A stretch of 21,699 nt of DNA from the NCBI GenBank assembly GCA_036897625.1, contig JAYMTA010001120.1, positions 1-21,699 on the forward strand. Reading direction: 5' to 3'. The notes under the pieces were generated by a model. The model ran no database searches, was not told where the DNA came from, and was given only the letters and a program-made list of their open reading frames with translations. Made by a program: the position numbers and the translations under genes. Shown here piece by piece: positions 1-9,889 of the stretch (positions are counted from its first letter, which is position 1; each line of letters starts with the position of its first letter). The DNA is from Pelargonium cotyledonis (lineage: Eukaryota > Streptophyta > Magnoliopsida > Geraniales > Geraniaceae).

Positions 1-84
1 GTCTCACAAATAAAGCTAAAAGACAAGACTTAGACTCAGAAAAGCCTATCCATGTTGTTGGTTGGGACAAGGATTTTGACAAGA

Positions 85-104
85 GCATGCATGCATGCAT
101 GACC

Positions 105-138
<34 letters not shown>

Positions 139-153
139 CCATATGCATGCATG
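85..153. repeat. GCAT/TA simple repeats
   Basis: Four GCAT units (85-100) are followed by fourteen TA units (107-134), then a second GCATGCATG block near 144-152. The TA core is self-complementary and the two GCAT arms can pair with each other, so the tract could extrude as a cruciform. The open frame across it (95-292, Tyr-Ile repeats) is a by-product of the repeat. Length is likely to vary between individuals. Confidence 0.85.
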
Positions 154-499
154 GGTTAAACCTTATGTTTATTTAGCATCCATGTTTCATATCTTTCATC
201 CAAAACATACACTTCTCATTAACCAAGTGGCCTACCTCTTCATTTGTTGGTCTTGGAATGGATTCTTTGGTATTTGTGGTCCTCATTATTAATGATCTTT
301 TACTAAACATAGTTTTGTCCAACGTGTTTAATACCCACAAAAAATATCTATATCATTTCTCTTATTAAGAGTAAAATAAAAAATAACAATGACAAACAAG
401 GAAGATGAGCTACAATTGATCGGAGGTTGCCCACCACTGTTAGTCAAGTTGTAACCACAGGTCTATGTTGAAATATGATTTGCCACGGACAAAGAAGAT

Positions 500-519
500 A
501 TTATTATTATTATTATTAT
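500..519. repeat. (ATT)n microsatellite
   Basis: A run of ATT trinucleotides in AT-rich intergenic DNA. Apart from the repeats at 85-153 and here, bases 1-545 show no gene or regulatory structure that I can support. Confidence 0.8.
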
Positions 520-553
520 AAATAGAACATCCATCATAAAAGAAACGTTATTA

Positions 554-656
554 TAAATCTCACTCCACAAATCTCACCTTATATTGTTGACAATGAGGCT
601 CGAACCTCAAACTTTAAAAGAAATCCAAAGTGTTTTGACAACTTGACCCAACATGT
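554..656 (-). mobile_element. Short tRNA-derived SINE-like element
   Basis: On the minus strand there is an A-box-like stretch (632-650, TGGGTCAAGTTGTCAAAAC) followed by a good B box at 595-608 (GAGGTTCGAGCCTC), the spacing expected of an internal Pol III promoter. Downstream comes a short body containing GGTGAGATTTGTGGAG, which resembles the bodies of the elements at 2728 and 5522. The 8-base direct repeat cgttatta at 546-553 and 657-664 brackets it and is a plausible target duplication. At about 103 bp it is short for a SINE and may be truncated. Confidence 0.55.
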
Positions 657-664
657 CGTTATTA

Positions 665-1825
665 GTTTTGATTTCACTTCTTGGGTTGCTAATCCTATCT
701 CGTGTTTTGGATAGTATTAGCGCATTTTTTATGTACTTTTATTTCGACACTTCGTCGTATAAATAAAAAATATCGATTGCTTATAAAAGAAATTACCGCT
801 TAAAATTTGGTCAAACTCATATTTTGGTCCGTAAATACTAATGAATTGATCAATATTTTTTAAAATAATACTCATTATATCATCTCGTTTAATATCGTTC
901 CTGATTTAACCTAAAATCTAAAAAATTACATCATTAGTTTCAACCAAAATCAAAACTTGAAAGAGTTATTGAAGCTAATGTAAGAACACAATTGTAATGT
1001 AAATGTAAATGTAAAATAAAAAAAGAATTATGAGTAGCAGACAAGAGAAGAGAAGAGGTAGGGGTTGGGCGTTGTCTTATTGATTTTATCTTTGTGCCTC
1101 AGTGCTGCCAAACACATGCCCCCTTTCGGATCTTCATTCTTCACCATCCTACCTATTCCTACTTTCTCTCTCATCTTTTTTTTTTTTTCTTCGACACTCT
1201 TCAATTCGTACCAACATACTACTATATGGTTTCATGTACCAATATAAATGTTATCTTATATTTTCTTTTGTACTCTTATAGTATAAGCTCTCACGTGAGT
1301 TTTTCTCGCATGAGATTCGTGCGACTCCCACAAAAGATCGATTGAGAGTGGTGTGTAGTTACTTGCTTACTCTTATTATTGCACACATATGATCAGCTTG
1401 AGAACACGTTGAACTTATAATGTCAAATAATAAATTAATGCATTACCGGTAAATTCATTTTATATGCATCAACTCAAGTTTCTATACACACACGTGTGTG
1501 TGTTTTTACGTAATAAAGTTGATTGTCTTATCTGATTAGGAGAATGTATTATTAGTAGGATATCGGTCCGCTCACTTTTATCCTTAATACTTATTTGCTT
1601 TAAAAAACCGACCGTAAAGATAATTAACCAAATAAATCATTTATTCTATACATGCTTTTTGTCTCATTTAAACTACCTCTACAAACATTTCACTTTTATG
1701 GACAATTAAAATAGATAACACAAGCTAGGCTTAAAACTACTATTTATGAAATGATGAAAGAAAAGAAAAATAGGATTAGATTACATTACAATAAAAAATA
1801 AAAAATAAAAAGCAAAGTAACTACC
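665..1825. other. Intergenic, no gene seen
   Basis: AT-rich sequence with only short chance frames. It holds a pyrimidine-rich run at about 1165-1195 and a CACGTG core near 1293 with no gene beside it. I see no exon structure, RNA gene or terminal repeat. Confidence 0.6.
1486..1501. repeat. Perfect 16 bp palindrome around ACGT
   Basis: ACACACACGTGTGTGT is a perfect palindrome centred on a CACGTG G-box core, in effect an inverted CA/TG microsatellite. No gene starts nearby, so a regulatory role is not supported. Confidence 0.6.
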
Positions 1826-1945
1826 AAAACATGTTTGGTTAAGTGGTTTAAGCGTTTTTTTGAATTCTCTGTTTTGAATCTCCTTGTGAGTGGTACGGGC
1901 GAGATTATGAGTTTAAAGAACATATCTACCCTTATTGCGTAGGTA
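1826..1945 (+). mobile_element. tRNA-derived SINE-like element
   Basis: A clear A box (1836-1854, TGGTTAAGTGGTTTAAGCG) lies about 35 bases ahead of a B box (1871-1883, GTTTTGAATCTCC), the layout of a tRNA-type Pol III promoter. The body that follows contains GGTACGGGCGAGATTATGAG. No convincing target-site duplication was found, so the ends are approximate. The long minus-strand frame across this interval is not a gene. Confidence 0.5.
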
Positions 1946-1962
1946 GCCATATAGTAATAATA

Positions 1963-2173
1963 CTCTCTCTGCTCCAAAATGAGTGACCTCCTTTCTATTT
2001 TGAAAAAAATTAAAGAAAAATTATTTAATGTGGTATGTTTACTATTGTATCATCATGATCATATGTTGAGAGATCCTAACTAACTTTTTATAAGAATATT
2101 ATTAACAATTTATGCATAACTAATTTACTAGAAAAAGGAAACAAGACATTCATTTTGGGACGGAGAGATGGAG
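1963..2173. mobile_element. Stowaway-like MITE, copy 1
   Basis: The left end (TA then CTCTCTCTGCTCCAAAATG) and the right end (CATTTTGGGACGGAGAGATG, 2151-2170) form imperfect terminal inverted repeats of the Stowaway type, whose usual form is CTCCCTCCGTCCCAAAATG. The interior is AT-rich with no coding capacity, and the size of about 211 bp is typical. The left TA target site is present; the right one has drifted to CA. The internal motif AACAAGACATTCATTTTGGG is shared with the copy at 9558-9813. Confidence 0.7.
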
Positions 2174-2239
2174 CATGTAAAAATAGCAAGGGTAATTTGG
2201 GTAAAAAAGTACAGTACATAAAAATAAGACTAAAAGGAG

Positions 2240-2460
2240 TTGTCATTTAGTGTGGAAGTGGAGAGGATAAGGGAGAGAGAGCGTTGAGAAGCAGCCATCT
2301 GTCCCATTCAATGAGGAGGGGACGCGTATCCCACTATTTTGGATCCACCTTGTGGGACCCGCTTTACTGACACGTGGCCACTTCCCATTGGAAATTGCAG
2401 TGGCGCACATGGCATGCGGCCGCTACTCGCTCCCATTTTCTTATTTTCCACTTTCATTTT
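2240..2460. promoter_or_regulatory. Orphan promoter-like island (G-box, CCAAT)
   Basis: A locally GC-richer block holds an ABRE/G-box (GACACGTGGC, 2369-2378), an inverted CCAAT box (ATTGG, 2387-2391) and palindromic restriction-like words. Seen from the minus strand it is followed by a CT-rich tract (about 2250-2300) like a plant 5' leader. No reading frame follows on either strand: the minus-strand side runs into the MITE at 1963-2173. It may be a relic promoter, the promoter of a non-coding RNA, or chance clustering. Confidence 0.3.
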
Positions 2461-2727
2461 CTCACCTTTTTTTTAAATTATAAATAATATATTAATTGCT
2501 ATACATTACCTAAAATATATTAATGATTTTTCTTCGGTCATTATATTGTAGTGCCCCGCAAATATGTATTTAATGAAATATATTTAAACATTTAAGACAT
2601 TAATGTATCTAATATAAAATATTTAATTTAAATAAATCATATAAAATTAAATATTAAAACAAATGAATAGTTATCTGAAATATAACATAAATAAAGTTAT
2701 ATGTTATTTTGTGAGTTGGCTAGATCT

Positions 2728-2880
2728 TTTTCTTCTAAAAAAATTGAGTTACACAACAAAGTGAAGCTCTCTCCTTTTAACCCAAAATCTCATTTTACCT
2801 GATGCAATGAGATTTGAACCCACGACCTCTCATATGGAGACGACAGTCTCTTAGATTTGCGTACATCAAATTGCGTTATT
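2728..2880 (-). mobile_element. tRNA-derived SINE-like element, family A
   Basis: On the minus strand a near-consensus B box (GTGGGTTCAAATCTC, around 2809-2823) is preceded by a degenerate A box and followed by a body with ATGAGATTTTGGG, GAGAGCTTCA and TGTAACTCAATTTTTTT. This body aligns throughout with the plus-strand element at 5522-5687, which establishes a repeat family. The ends are approximate and I found no clear target duplication. Confidence 0.6.
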
Positions 2881-2929
2881 TCTCGTTTATATGGTGAGCT
2901 CTTGCTTTGGTAGCATGTTTTAAATTTTT

Positions 2930-3495
2930 ATTAGGGTTTGCATAGTAGCGACGTAGGTTCGCGGTGGGTATTTTAGTTGGCGTGTGCGTGGGGCAACATA
3001 AGGCAATTGCATAGAAGAAAAAGACAAATTGGAAGGTGGAGATTTGGTCAAATTCATCAGATCAGCTTTCGAGTTGTTGTCGAATCAGATGACATACACG
3101 ATGGTGGTGATAGAAGGTTGGCAGAGCACTCCAAATGATCGTCTTGAATTTCAAGTGTCATCATTATCAGTTGTTCGTGCTCTTCATGAGGCTGAAGATG
3201 AGGATTTCAGTGCCTTCAACTCGCTTATTCAGACTGAAGGGGAGAATTTCTACGTCTTCAACTCGCTTTTTCAGGCTGATGTGGAAGATTCTAGTGCATT
3301 TGTTTTGATTATTCACAATGTTTTAGTAATTGTGGTTCATGTCGATTTTTTATGTTCGAGTTGGTCTGCAAATCGATTAGTCCACGAGTTAGTTAGATTT
3401 TTTATCTGTGTATTATGCTTATCAGTGTGGTTTGATTTTCTAACCCCAAATTCAAATTCTATATCGTCTTTGTCACCATCCAAATTAAAGTAATA
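2930..3495 (+). repeat. Copy 1 of a diverged ~550 bp direct repeat
   Basis: This segment aligns over its length with 4030-4565. Shared anchors are GATCGTCTTGAATTTC (3137-3152) against GATCGTCTTAAATTTC (4256-4271), a GTGCG/GGGCA block near 2985-2995 against 4090-4105, and a 3' block around GATGTTTTAGxxATTGTGG. The copies lie about 1.1 kb apart in the same orientation and are well diverged. I do not recognise the family. It could be an old tandem gene duplication or an unknown transposable element. Confidence 0.6.
3089..3493 (+). CDS. Uncharacterised open frame with 14-residue repeat
   Basis: From the first ATG (3089) the frame runs 134 codons; the frame opens further upstream at 3029, but only with a TTG. 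No known domain is recognised. Residues encoded at 3200-3325 form three successive 14-residue units: EDFSAFNSLIQTEG, ENFYVFNSLFQADV and EDSSAFVLIIHNVL. The C-terminal half is hydrophobic and Cys/Phe/Val-rich, as a frame through T-rich DNA tends to be. The paralogous segment at 4030-4565 has in-frame stops, so protein coding is not maintained there. This could be a remnant of a gene or a non-coding transcript. Confidence 0.2.
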   Translation: MTYTMVVIEGWQSTPNDRLEFQVSSLSVVRALHEAEDEDFSAFNSLIQTEGENFYVFNSLFQADVEDSSAFVLIIHNVLVIVVHVDFLCSSWSANRLVHELVRFFICVLCLSVWFDFLTPNSNSISSLSPSKLK

Positions 3496-4029
3496 AAATA
3501 CTCCGTATTATTTATTCTATTAAAAAACACATGAATAAAATTACATTTGGTAACATCCTGGGTTCATACTTTCCTAATTTGGTGCCAAAACCCAAAATAT
3601 AGAGACTGAAAAGTTCGGCAAAAATGAAGAAGGAATTTTTTTTTTTTTTTTTTTTTTTGGTAAAACGAGCACTATTCATTTCATTTGGGTGTACAAAATT
3701 TGCCTATTTTGGACTCAATAATTGTACTTGAAATACTGTACCTTCTGAATTTATTAGTGTATGTAGACAAATAGTTTATGAATAATATGTCGGCAAATTT
3801 TATATAAACGCTTTTACATATATAGCATATCATATAAACGGTATCTGTAATTAATATTTTGAAATTTTTATTGCTAGTTAAGTAATCTGATGTGTCTTAA
3901 TAATAATAATAAAAATCTAACGTATTGGTGTCGAAATTATTTCTTGTAACGGTCTAAGGAGTTTTATAAAACGAATATATACAAGCTTGATTTAATAAGA
4001 GTTTTTCTCCTTCTGCTGTTTTGATAGTC
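3496..4029. other. Spacer between the two repeat copies
   Basis: AT-rich DNA with no gene seen. It includes a run of 23 T at 3636-3658, which read on the minus strand could be the poly(A) tail of an old retro-insertion, but no matching target duplication was found. A short ACTCCGTA motif at about 3501 resembles a MITE end without a partner. Confidence 0.5.
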
Positions 4030-4565
4030 AATTAGGGGATTTTGGTTTTGTGTATTGGCGGCATAGATTCACAGTAATCTTTTTGGATTGGTGCGTGCGT
4101 AGGGCATTTGGAGATTTATGGCGATTGCGGGGAATGAGAAGGTGGTTTGAAACATGGTGATTCGACTGGATCCTTCGAATCAATATTCGAGTTTGATATC
4201 AGAGATCAGATGGCAGACAGTGGTGGCGAGGAACGGTCGATAACGGATTTCACGCGATCGTCTTAAATTTCGTGTTCAATAGTTTGCACTCTTCAGGTGG
4301 AGGGGGAGGATCCCAGCCTTTGACTTGCTTATTCAAGTTGATATGCATGATTCCAATGCTTCTGACTTGATTTTTCAGGATGTTTTAGCCATTGTGGCTC
4401 ATTTTAGTAGTGTTAAGTTCTTATTTGCGAGTTGATTTGCGTACTGAGTGTCTCACAAGTTGGTTAGGATTTTTATTTCTTTGTCAGGCTTTACTGAGTG
4501 GATTGATTTTCAAACGGCCAATTTTATGTTTTCTTTTTTATCATTAGTTTTAAATTAATAAATTA
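4030..4565 (+). pseudogene. Copy 2 of the ~550 bp direct repeat, broken frame
   Basis: This is the diverged partner of 2930-3495. It keeps two units of the roughly 42-base internal repeat (about 4306-4388), readable as AFDLLIQ and ASDLIFQ, but the reading frame is interrupted by stops upstream and downstream. If copy 1 was ever a gene, this is a decayed paralogue; otherwise both are copies of a non-coding repeat. Confidence 0.4.
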
Positions 4566-5096
4566 GTATCTTTATGTTAAAGAAAGAAACAAGTATGATT
4601 TTCATATACTCCCTCCTGCCTCTAATTAAAAATGGCAATGAAATATATATTTTGGTCTAAATTCCTTCATCCCACTACCAAACAAAAACAATTAAGAGAA
4701 AATAATTGGAAAACAACAGAAATATTATTTATGCAACACAAGCCAAACATTTAAAAAAAAAATATTTTTTACAATAGTAAATAAAGTGAAATGTTACTAT
4801 TAAATAATAATCAAAGTAAATTTAATCTATTTGGACTTTTCGTACGTGCCTAAATGAAGTAGTTGCTACCTTTGTACAATTAGCTGCCCCAACTTTTGTC
4901 TTTATGTAAAAAAAATCAATTATTTTTTTTTCTGATAATTTATAATTTAGTTTTGTTGATTACAATTGTTAAAGGCACATGCATTTAACTAAACAAACCC
5001 TATGATATTTTGATAATGACATGACCCATTATCTTGTGACTAATGTGTACTACATGAATTGTACGTGACATTTCACATTTCTCTAATAGTATTGTT
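4566..5096. other. Intergenic, no gene seen
   Basis: AT-rich. At 4611 the sequence CTCCCTCC matches a Stowaway-type left end after a TA, but no matching right end was found within several hundred bases, so it is at most a MITE fragment. Confidence 0.5.
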
Positions 5097-5110
5097 ATAT
5101 AAGGTTCAAA

Positions 5111-5341
5111 TATCACCAAGCGCGTGAGTCAACTAGTAATAGGTTATTCCAATTTAACATGAAGTTTCAAGTTTGAGTCTCAGAAAATGCAGTTGCGTTA
5201 AACTTGGTAGGGAAAACTTAATTTGTCGCCCTTATGGTCCTACCCTGCTCGAATGAAGTCTAGGTGTGATAGAACGGTTTAAAAGTGTCAACCGCAAATT
5301 TGCGGCTTGCGCAGATCCTCATGGGTTAGACCAATAAAAAA
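5111..5341 (+). mobile_element. Full-length SINE with 14 bp target duplication
   Basis: An exact 14-base direct repeat, atataaggttcaaa, flanks the element at 5097-5110 and 5342-5355. Inside it are a degenerate A-box region (about 5124-5146), a B-box-like AAGTTTGAGTC (about 5170-5180), a unique body of about 150 bp and a short A-rich 3' end (CCAATAAAAAAA). The size, tRNA-like head, A-rich tail and long target duplication together are diagnostic of a SINE moved by LINE machinery. The body contains the perfect palindrome CCGCAAATTTGCGG (5292-5305). The intact duplication suggests a comparatively recent insertion. Its body differs from the family A elements. Confidence 0.85.
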
Positions 5342-5521
5342 ATATAAGGTTCAAACAAACTTTAAACTATTTTCTTCTAAAAAAATAAAACAAGAACTTC
5401 TATGAAATATAGTCACACAAAAAAATGTGTTATTTAAATTGGTTTAGCTCCAAAATGTTTAATAATAATATCATTTGAATTTATTATATTTGTCTTTTTT
5501 TTCTCTTACAATAAAGTGTGG

Positions 5522-5687
5522 AATTTAGTTTTTAGGGGATGACTCAATGAGTAAGACACGTATCTTCTCGTGAGATGTTGATGATTCAATTTCTATTGAG
5601 TCCGGTGGATGAGATTTTGGGGCAAAAGGGGAAGCTACAATCTTCTATGTAGCTCAATTTATTGAAAATAGTGTACAATTTCATTAG
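5522..5687 (+). mobile_element. tRNA-derived SINE-like element, family A
   Basis: A box GATGACTCAATGAGTAAGAC (5538-5557), then a B box GATGATTCAATTTC (about 5580-5593), then a body with GATGAGATTTTGGGGCAAAA and a TGTAGCTCAATTT 3' block. It aligns along its length with the minus-strand element at 2728-2880. The flanks aataaagtgtgg (5510-5521) and aataaggtgtgg (5688-5699) form a 12-base target duplication with one mismatch. Confidence 0.75.
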
Positions 5688-5699
5688 AATAAGGTGTGG

Positions 5700-7649
5700 C
5701 ATATATAATCCTTTCAAGAAAAAGTATAAGTAGCATTATAATATCAAAATTTCATTCGACCTCTTCTAGTCTATATAAACAAAAGAGAAATATATATATA
5801 TGGATAGTACTTTGATGCTCAAATTTGTAATTCGATAAAATATTAAAAGGTTGTCACCACGAATTTGGAACAGTTTTTTTAACAATCCAAACATTTTTTG
5901 TTCTTATTTCTAACAATATTTAATTTGGTATTTCCAAACAACTCGAGGTTCTTGAAACAATAAGTACTCTTCCATACTACGACGATCTTTTTTCTAATTA
6001 CTTTATATTATTTTTTATTTTTATTATTTTAAACTCAAGAGTTAAAATCTTCAAACTCATGTTCTTGTATCACAACTCATTTGAATTCATATTTATGTAA
6101 CGTTACATGATGCTATCTTACATAAACACTTTGTTATTGATTATTTTTGTTGCGAGTCTGCACATACAGAGCCGTTATTTTCATTTATTTCTTTTTATTT
6201 GGAGAATGCAGTACTATGAGATCATCCTTATTTCATTTTATGTGAAATGAGATGAGTAGATTCATGCATAAATTAAATTATGTGCTCTATTTAATTTTGA
6301 TGATAAAAGTATAATAATATATCAATTTGTCAAACTAACTGTTATAAAATAATTTTTTTTAAAAACACCCTCTCATTGATGTCTTAATATTTTAATTTAG
6401 AAGTCAAATCACCCCAATACATCAAATTAGGTTTCTATTTTCAAAAACTTCAAAAGAACTTTTGTATACATATTTATCATTGTATAATTATAACCCTTGC
6501 AAATATTATATATATTTTAGTATAGTCAAATTCCAACAATTTATTTGTTCTTTTGGGACATACCCTAAAATATTTCATAAGTAGCTTTCCTTAGAACTTG
6601 ATTCCAAGTTACAATTTGCAAGTAAGGGAATGATATTAATTGTTGACCAAAATATACGAGAATCATGGATTCAATGAATACAACATTTGAAATAATTTAA
6701 ATTAAAACAACAAAAAAAAGAAATTGAAAATAGGAAAAGGAATAGTATTTTCATATTGTAATTAATGATATAGTAGTAATTTTATTAGTAGATAATATTA
6801 GATTATAATATTTGTTTGCAATTTTTATTTCTCTTCAATTGTATCCTACAAATTTGTTTTACTTTCTATCCATACCCTTCCAAATTATAAATTCGAGGAT
6901 TTTTTTACCAATATAACATTTTGAACATTTAATTTGTTTTTTCCACATTAATCTCAAATCCAATGAAACTGACTGTATTTGTACAAGTTTACTTTAGTTT
7001 AAATATATTATAATTTCTTTTAAGTAAAAAAAAAACTGCAAATAATATAAATTTTATTATTATTCACATATATGTTATATGATGTGTTAGATAGCAAAAA
7101 CAATAAAACATTCGTTTACCACCACTTTGGTAAACATATGTTATGTTAGCGATGAATGTTTTGTTCCACAAAATTAAGACATAAGAGGCTCTTTATTTTA
7201 GAGGGCGAGACCCTTTTTGTTACACATAAATGGCAAACGTATAAAACAACATCGATTATTAATTAATTATTTTTATTTAAATAATGTTGAGTGGCGTATT
7301 TATTGAACTAATGAAATTAATGATCACTAATATAAACTCATGTAAATTAATAAATATACTTTATGTCATTTAAAACGCATACGCAAAAAATACTTCGCTA
7401 AAGTGTTCGTAAGTACTTTAATTGCATGAAATCTATATTTTGACATCGCGATAATGAAATTCAACGACTATAATGATAATGTACTCTAAACGTCATCATC
7501 TAACTATATATATATTGCAATATTTGTGTCTTAAAATTATTGTTCATTTTTTTATTATATAGATATATTCTAAACGTTTGACAAAATAAAAAAGTAACAT
7601 ATAACAATCACAAGCTAAACTTGTATGCACAAATGATTAATATACATTA
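5700..7649. other. Long AT-rich intergenic stretch, no gene
   Basis: About 2 kb of strongly AT-rich sequence. I see no coding frame with gene-like composition, no RNA gene and no long inverted or direct repeat. Short A and T runs and a TA run near 5791-5800 are the only structure. Confidence 0.6.
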
Positions 7650-7793
7650 CTCAGTCGGTCCACTTTTAATGTAATATAGTATTACCAAATATTAATAAAA
7701 ATACATACAACATGGTTAAATTTTATTAAATAATAACTAAAATTCATACATATCAAAATATGACATGCTATAATTCTTTTAAAACCGAAAGAG
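7650..7793. mobile_element. Possible small MITE
   Basis: Left end CTCAGTCGGTCC after a TA, and right end ACCGAAAGAG, which reads CTCTTTCGGT on the other strand. These pair as imperfect Stowaway-like termini about 144 bp apart around an AT-rich interior. The inverted match is only about ten bases and the right TA is lost, so this is tentative. Confidence 0.3.
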
Positions 7794-8159
7794 TTTTATA
7801 TTTATTACATATTTGTGACCATTTAATGTAAACATAACATAACACCTAAAATTTTAATCTACCTTTTCCAAGTCATGCAATCTTTATTGTAATCACAAGA
7901 ACACAAATGTTTCTTGTGACTATCAACCAACCTTTTTGCTCATATGAAGCACCAAAGTTCACAAGAACACCTATACTTTCTAGATCGATAAGAAAATAAA
8001 AAAGAAAAAAAGTTGCATTCATTCTATAAAACACGAGCGTCTACATCTTCATTTTAAAAAATTGACCAGTTAATCGGTTTTAAATTTTGTATCACACGTG
8101 TTGCTATTGTAATAAATTCAAAAGATTTAATTCAATTATTTAAGATATAATTTTTATAA

Positions 8160-8379
8160 GGGTAAAATATATATCAGTTGACTGATATAAAGTTATATCA
8201 ATTGTAACTTAACAAAGTCAATGAGATGATGACACCTCATTTAAAATAACTTATATCTACTCAAGTGAATTTATGGGAGCGGAGCGATCCGTCCGGATTC
8301 ATAATTTTAAATGAGGTGTCATCACCTTATTAGTTTAACTGATGTAACCTTATATCAGCCAACTGATATACATTGTACC
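8160..8379. mobile_element. Mutator-like foldback MITE with 10 bp TSD
   Basis: An exact 10-base duplication, atttttataa, flanks the element at 8150-8159 and 8380-8389. The arms (8161-8247 and 8304-8379) are long terminal inverted repeats: the outer ends GGTAAAATATATATCAG and GGTACAATGTATATCAG pair, and the inner 20 bases GATGACACCTCATTTAAAAT (8228-8247) are a perfect inverted match to 8304-8323. A short GC-richer loop holds GGAGCGATCCGTCCGG. There is no coding capacity. Long inverted repeats with a 9-11 bp AT-rich duplication are typical of non-autonomous Mutator-like elements. A transcript would fold into a long hairpin. Confidence 0.88.
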
Positions 8380-8389
8380 ATTTTTATAA

Positions 8390-9555
8390 TTAATGTATAA
8401 TTAATTACCTAAAAAAAAAAATAGACAATTTTCTTGATACATTTCTCTTAGACAAATAATAGCCAATTTTCTCTACCAATTTTTTCAAGAGACAATTAAT
8501 TGCTCAAATATGGCAAAATTAGCCAATTAATTAGATACTAATTTGAAAAATGAAGAAGGTGATGAGTGGCAATATCGTAATTTAAACATGTTGTCCTCTT
8601 TCCTGGAAGCTAGATTCCATTCAGGTGCTCACTTTGCTCTTTCGCACGTTCTAACGCCGTCTCCGACTCCAACGTTAAATGTTTTTTTAATTGAAATAAG
8701 TATTTGGTATAAAACACTCACACCAAAACACAGTGTACACTACATTTGACTAAACTGAACCAAGTCAAAGCCTTATCACATACAATTATTTTTTTTTTCT
8801 TCTAAAAATATTTAAGATTTTTCCTCAAAATTCTTAATTTTTTGTTCTATTTTGGTTGTGGTATTGAGGTAAAGCATTTATTCCATTGGATAATTTTCCT
8901 CAAACAGAAATTGATTTTTTTTCTTTTGTCAAATTTCGTCATTTTCTTACCAAAATTATTACATTTATATACTTTTCCAAATATGTATTGTTCTTATCAA
9001 GATTTTTTTTTTTACCTGGACAAATAATTGGTATGTAATAATTTAATGTTGTACGTAAGATCGTCATACAAAAATTATACAGTATTATATTAAATGAAAT
9101 ATCTATGCAGTGAAATACGTTGTCGCCGCTATCACTATTGCTTACCTATTTTGGCCGCATGTGTGGTTGAGTATATTATTAGCCGAATCTATGTGTACGT
9201 AGCGTCTCACGCACCACAAATCAATCGATCGCAAAATACCATTACGTATCAATGCTATATATTTTCCATTAACTGCGCACTAAAATCACTTTAACCGCGC
9301 GCTAAGAAAACAAAAAGCACAAGTAACACGCGTATTTTAAAAACGACTTAAACAACAAAAAATTCAAATATTTCATGTTCTACATCTTTTCTAGTGAAAC
9401 CTACTACCGCTAATTATAAATTTAGTCGAAATCGTTTAGTCTGAATGTTATACATCAAAATGAGTGTTTATTATTCTATTTATAGTAATTAGTTACGTAT
9501 TAATTACACGTACTATACGAGGACACGCGACAAAAAATGTGACACAAAAAAATCT
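8390..9555. other. Intergenic, no gene supported
   Basis: AT-rich apart from a short GC-richer patch at about 8590-8680 (CTTTCCTGGAAGCTAG to GACTCCAACG). A 68-codon frame overlaps that patch but shows no recognisable protein, and it could be a fragment of a lost exon. The poly-T tracts at about 8790 and 9003-9013 are unremarkable. Confidence 0.5.
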
Positions 9556-9557
9556 TA

Positions 9558-9813
9558 ATTCCTCCATCTGTCTCAAAATGAGTGTTTTGTTTTTATTTTT
9601 TGTAAAAATTAAAAATTACAAGATAATTTAGTGTGTTTCTAATATAACTCTTATTTTTTCCATGTGCACCAATGTGCAGATTTGCTCATGTGCATAAGTG
9701 ATAAGGGTAATATGGGAAGAACACTAATATAATAACATAAAAATAGAAACAAGACATTCATTTTGGGATAAAAAATTTAGACAAATAAGACAATCATTTG
9801 GAGACAGAAGGAG
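9558..9813. mobile_element. Stowaway-like MITE, copy 2, upstream of EIN3-like gene
   Basis: Left end ATTCCTCCATCTGTCTCAAA and right end GGAGACAGAAGGAG are inverted, with TA at both junctions (9556-9557 and 9814-9815). The body carries AACAAGACATTCATTTTGGG about 50 bases inside the right end, the same block that forms the actual right end of copy 1. This copy may therefore be a nested or extended version. It lies about 80 bp upstream of the G-box of the EIN3-like promoter and could contribute regulatory sequence. Confidence 0.7.
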
Positions 9814-9889
9814 TATTTGTTTTTGGAGTAACGTGATTTAGGCACGTAATGGGGACAACAAAGTTGGAGTGCGAGTTGGGAACACAAAT

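Noticed and set aside
95..292. 65-codon frame starting in the TA repeat
   Set aside because: The Tyr-Ile run is the microsatellite read as codons, and nothing recognisable follows.
2801..2830. A true tRNA gene fragment
   Set aside because: Only the B-box/T-arm is tRNA-like, no cloverleaf can be completed, and the following body matches the SINE-like element at 5522.
2930..4565. LTR pair of a small retrotransposon
   Set aside because: The repeats are diverged and lack TG...CA ends, a primer-binding site and flanking duplications, so an LTR origin is not supported.
4611..4640. Stowaway MITE starting CTCCCTCC
   Set aside because: No matching inverted right end was found downstream; at most a fragment.
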